Source of the DNA: Bacillus sp. PK3_68
GTDB taxonomy: Bacteria; Bacillota; Bacilli; Bacillales; Domibacillaceae
Assembly: GCF_003600835.1 (NCBI RefSeq)
Contig: NZ_NQYC01000001.1
Coordinates: 1,940,001 to 2,004,000, forward strand
Direction: 5' to 3'
Length of the DNA: 64,000 bases
Within the stretch, counting starts at the first letter, position 1. Each line of letters opens with the position of its first letter. Shown here piece after piece: positions 63,513 to 64,000 of the stretch. The translations under genes and the position numbers were made by a program. Under the pieces are notes generated by a model that worked only from the letters and a program-made list of their open reading frames with translations, had not been told where the DNA came from and searched no databases.

Positions 63513-64000
63513 CTATAATCGTTCGCGCACGTACTTGATATACTTTTGCAATGTAGAAGCAGAGAGGTTATACTTTTCTGCCAGGCTTGTCTGCGATTCT
63601 TTCTCACCGCGAAGTTTGCGCCACATATACTCTGTGGCTGCTGCAAATGCTTCTTTATTTTTCAAGCGTGTCTGCTCCTCTGCTATTTCGCCAAAAACAG
63701 TGAACCAAAGCATAAATAAACCAGCTTCTTCTGTACCGATCGGCTGAAACTTCTTATAGAGAGTTAGAGCTGTGTCATGCGCCAGACTAATGCGAGCCTC
63801 TTCCTTTAGTTTGATATCCACCGACATGCCAAGCACATCCGCCAGGTAAATCTTCTCACGGAAAGCGAGTGATTCAATATCGCAAAAGTCAGGATGGCTC
63901 ACTACTTTCTTTTGATCCTCTGTTATGGAAAGTAAAAAGATACCGAAAAAACGCTCTTCTTCATATTCACTATTCAACCGCTTTACAATTGAAGCAGGCT
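63513..64000 (-). CDS. C-terminal part of an unrecognised protein (YvcD-like position)
   Basis: The frame is open through the right edge, so at least 162 codons are the C-terminal part of a longer gene; a TTG at 63977 is an internal codon rather than a convincing start. The end, KEAFAAATEYMWRKLRGEKES then TSLAEKYNLSASTLQKYIKYV, looks like a helix-turn-helix. The place before trxB matches B. subtilis yvcD, a TPR protein, but I cannot confirm repeats here. Confidence 0.6.
   Translation of the reverse strand, partial: PASIVKRLNSEYEEERFFGIFLLSITEDQKKVVSHPDFCDIESLAFREKIYLADVLGMSVDIKLKEEARISLAHDTALTLYKKFQPIGTEEAGLFMLWFTVFGEIAEEQTRLKNKEAFAAATEYMWRKLRGEKESQTSLAEKYNLSASTLQKYIKYVRERL

Overview
The window is a piece of a Bacillaceae (low-GC Firmicute) chromosome. 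The evidence is the conserved blocks cggR-gapA-pgk-tpiA-gpmI-eno, rapZ-yvcK-whiA-crh, smpB-rnr-est next to ssrA, trxB-nudix, clpP with a CtsR box, Shine-Dalgarno sites of the GGAGG type, T-box and glycine riboswitches, and several TTG/GTG starts. Most genes are on the minus strand. I see no prophage, IS element or CRISPR array.

Layout. 1-4.5 kb: the N-terminal 913 codons of an NRPS-like A-T-reductase enzyme, then a chemoreceptor. 4.9-9.5 kb: an alcohol dehydrogenase-aldehyde dehydrogenase operon behind a textbook sigma-54 promoter, with its divergent bacterial enhancer-binding protein; the sigma-54 gene itself is at 55.5-56.8 kb. 9.6-13.2 kb: a DUF2087/GIY-YIG pair and a GlnHPQ-type amino-acid ABC importer. 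13.5-18.5 kb: mprF, then an ABC exporter with its TetR repressor and two palindromic operators. 18.6-22.2 kb: a two-component system followed by a Sco-type copper chaperone and a His-rich lipoprotein. 22.3-27.1 kb: yvbH, PadR/DUF4188, a small membrane protein, a GntR regulator and brnQ. 27.5-32 kb: a CarD-like factor, gcvH, and a glyA-sdaAB-sdaAA operon behind a tandem glycine riboswitch (glycine to serine to pyruvate). 32-34.2 kb: a nitroreductase with a divergent HxlR/YodB-like redox repressor, and a NERD protein.

34.4-38.6 kb holds ssrA-smpB-rnr-est. These are separated from secG (47.6 kb) by about 9 kb containing a TetR gene, a ureohydrolase-permease-amidohydrolase operon with its own operator, argS under a T-box, and a second APC permease with a sigma-54-like promoter. 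48-55.1 kb is the glycolytic operon under CggR. 55.2-57.4 kb has a glutaredoxin-like protein, rpoN/sigL and tRNA-Arg(CCG). 57.6-64 kb has clpP, crh-whiA-yvcK-rapZ-nudix, trxB and a partial gene at the edge.

Five genes (adh, a DUF4188 gene, glyA twice, an APC permease and whiA) are broken by single missing bases in homopolymers. Because this includes core genes and the same error type each time, I read them as probable assembly indels rather than decay. The most interesting biology is the glycine-to-pyruvate riboswitch operon with an ACT-less serine dehydratase, the ureohydrolase/permease/amidohydrolase module, and the sigma-54 regulon.
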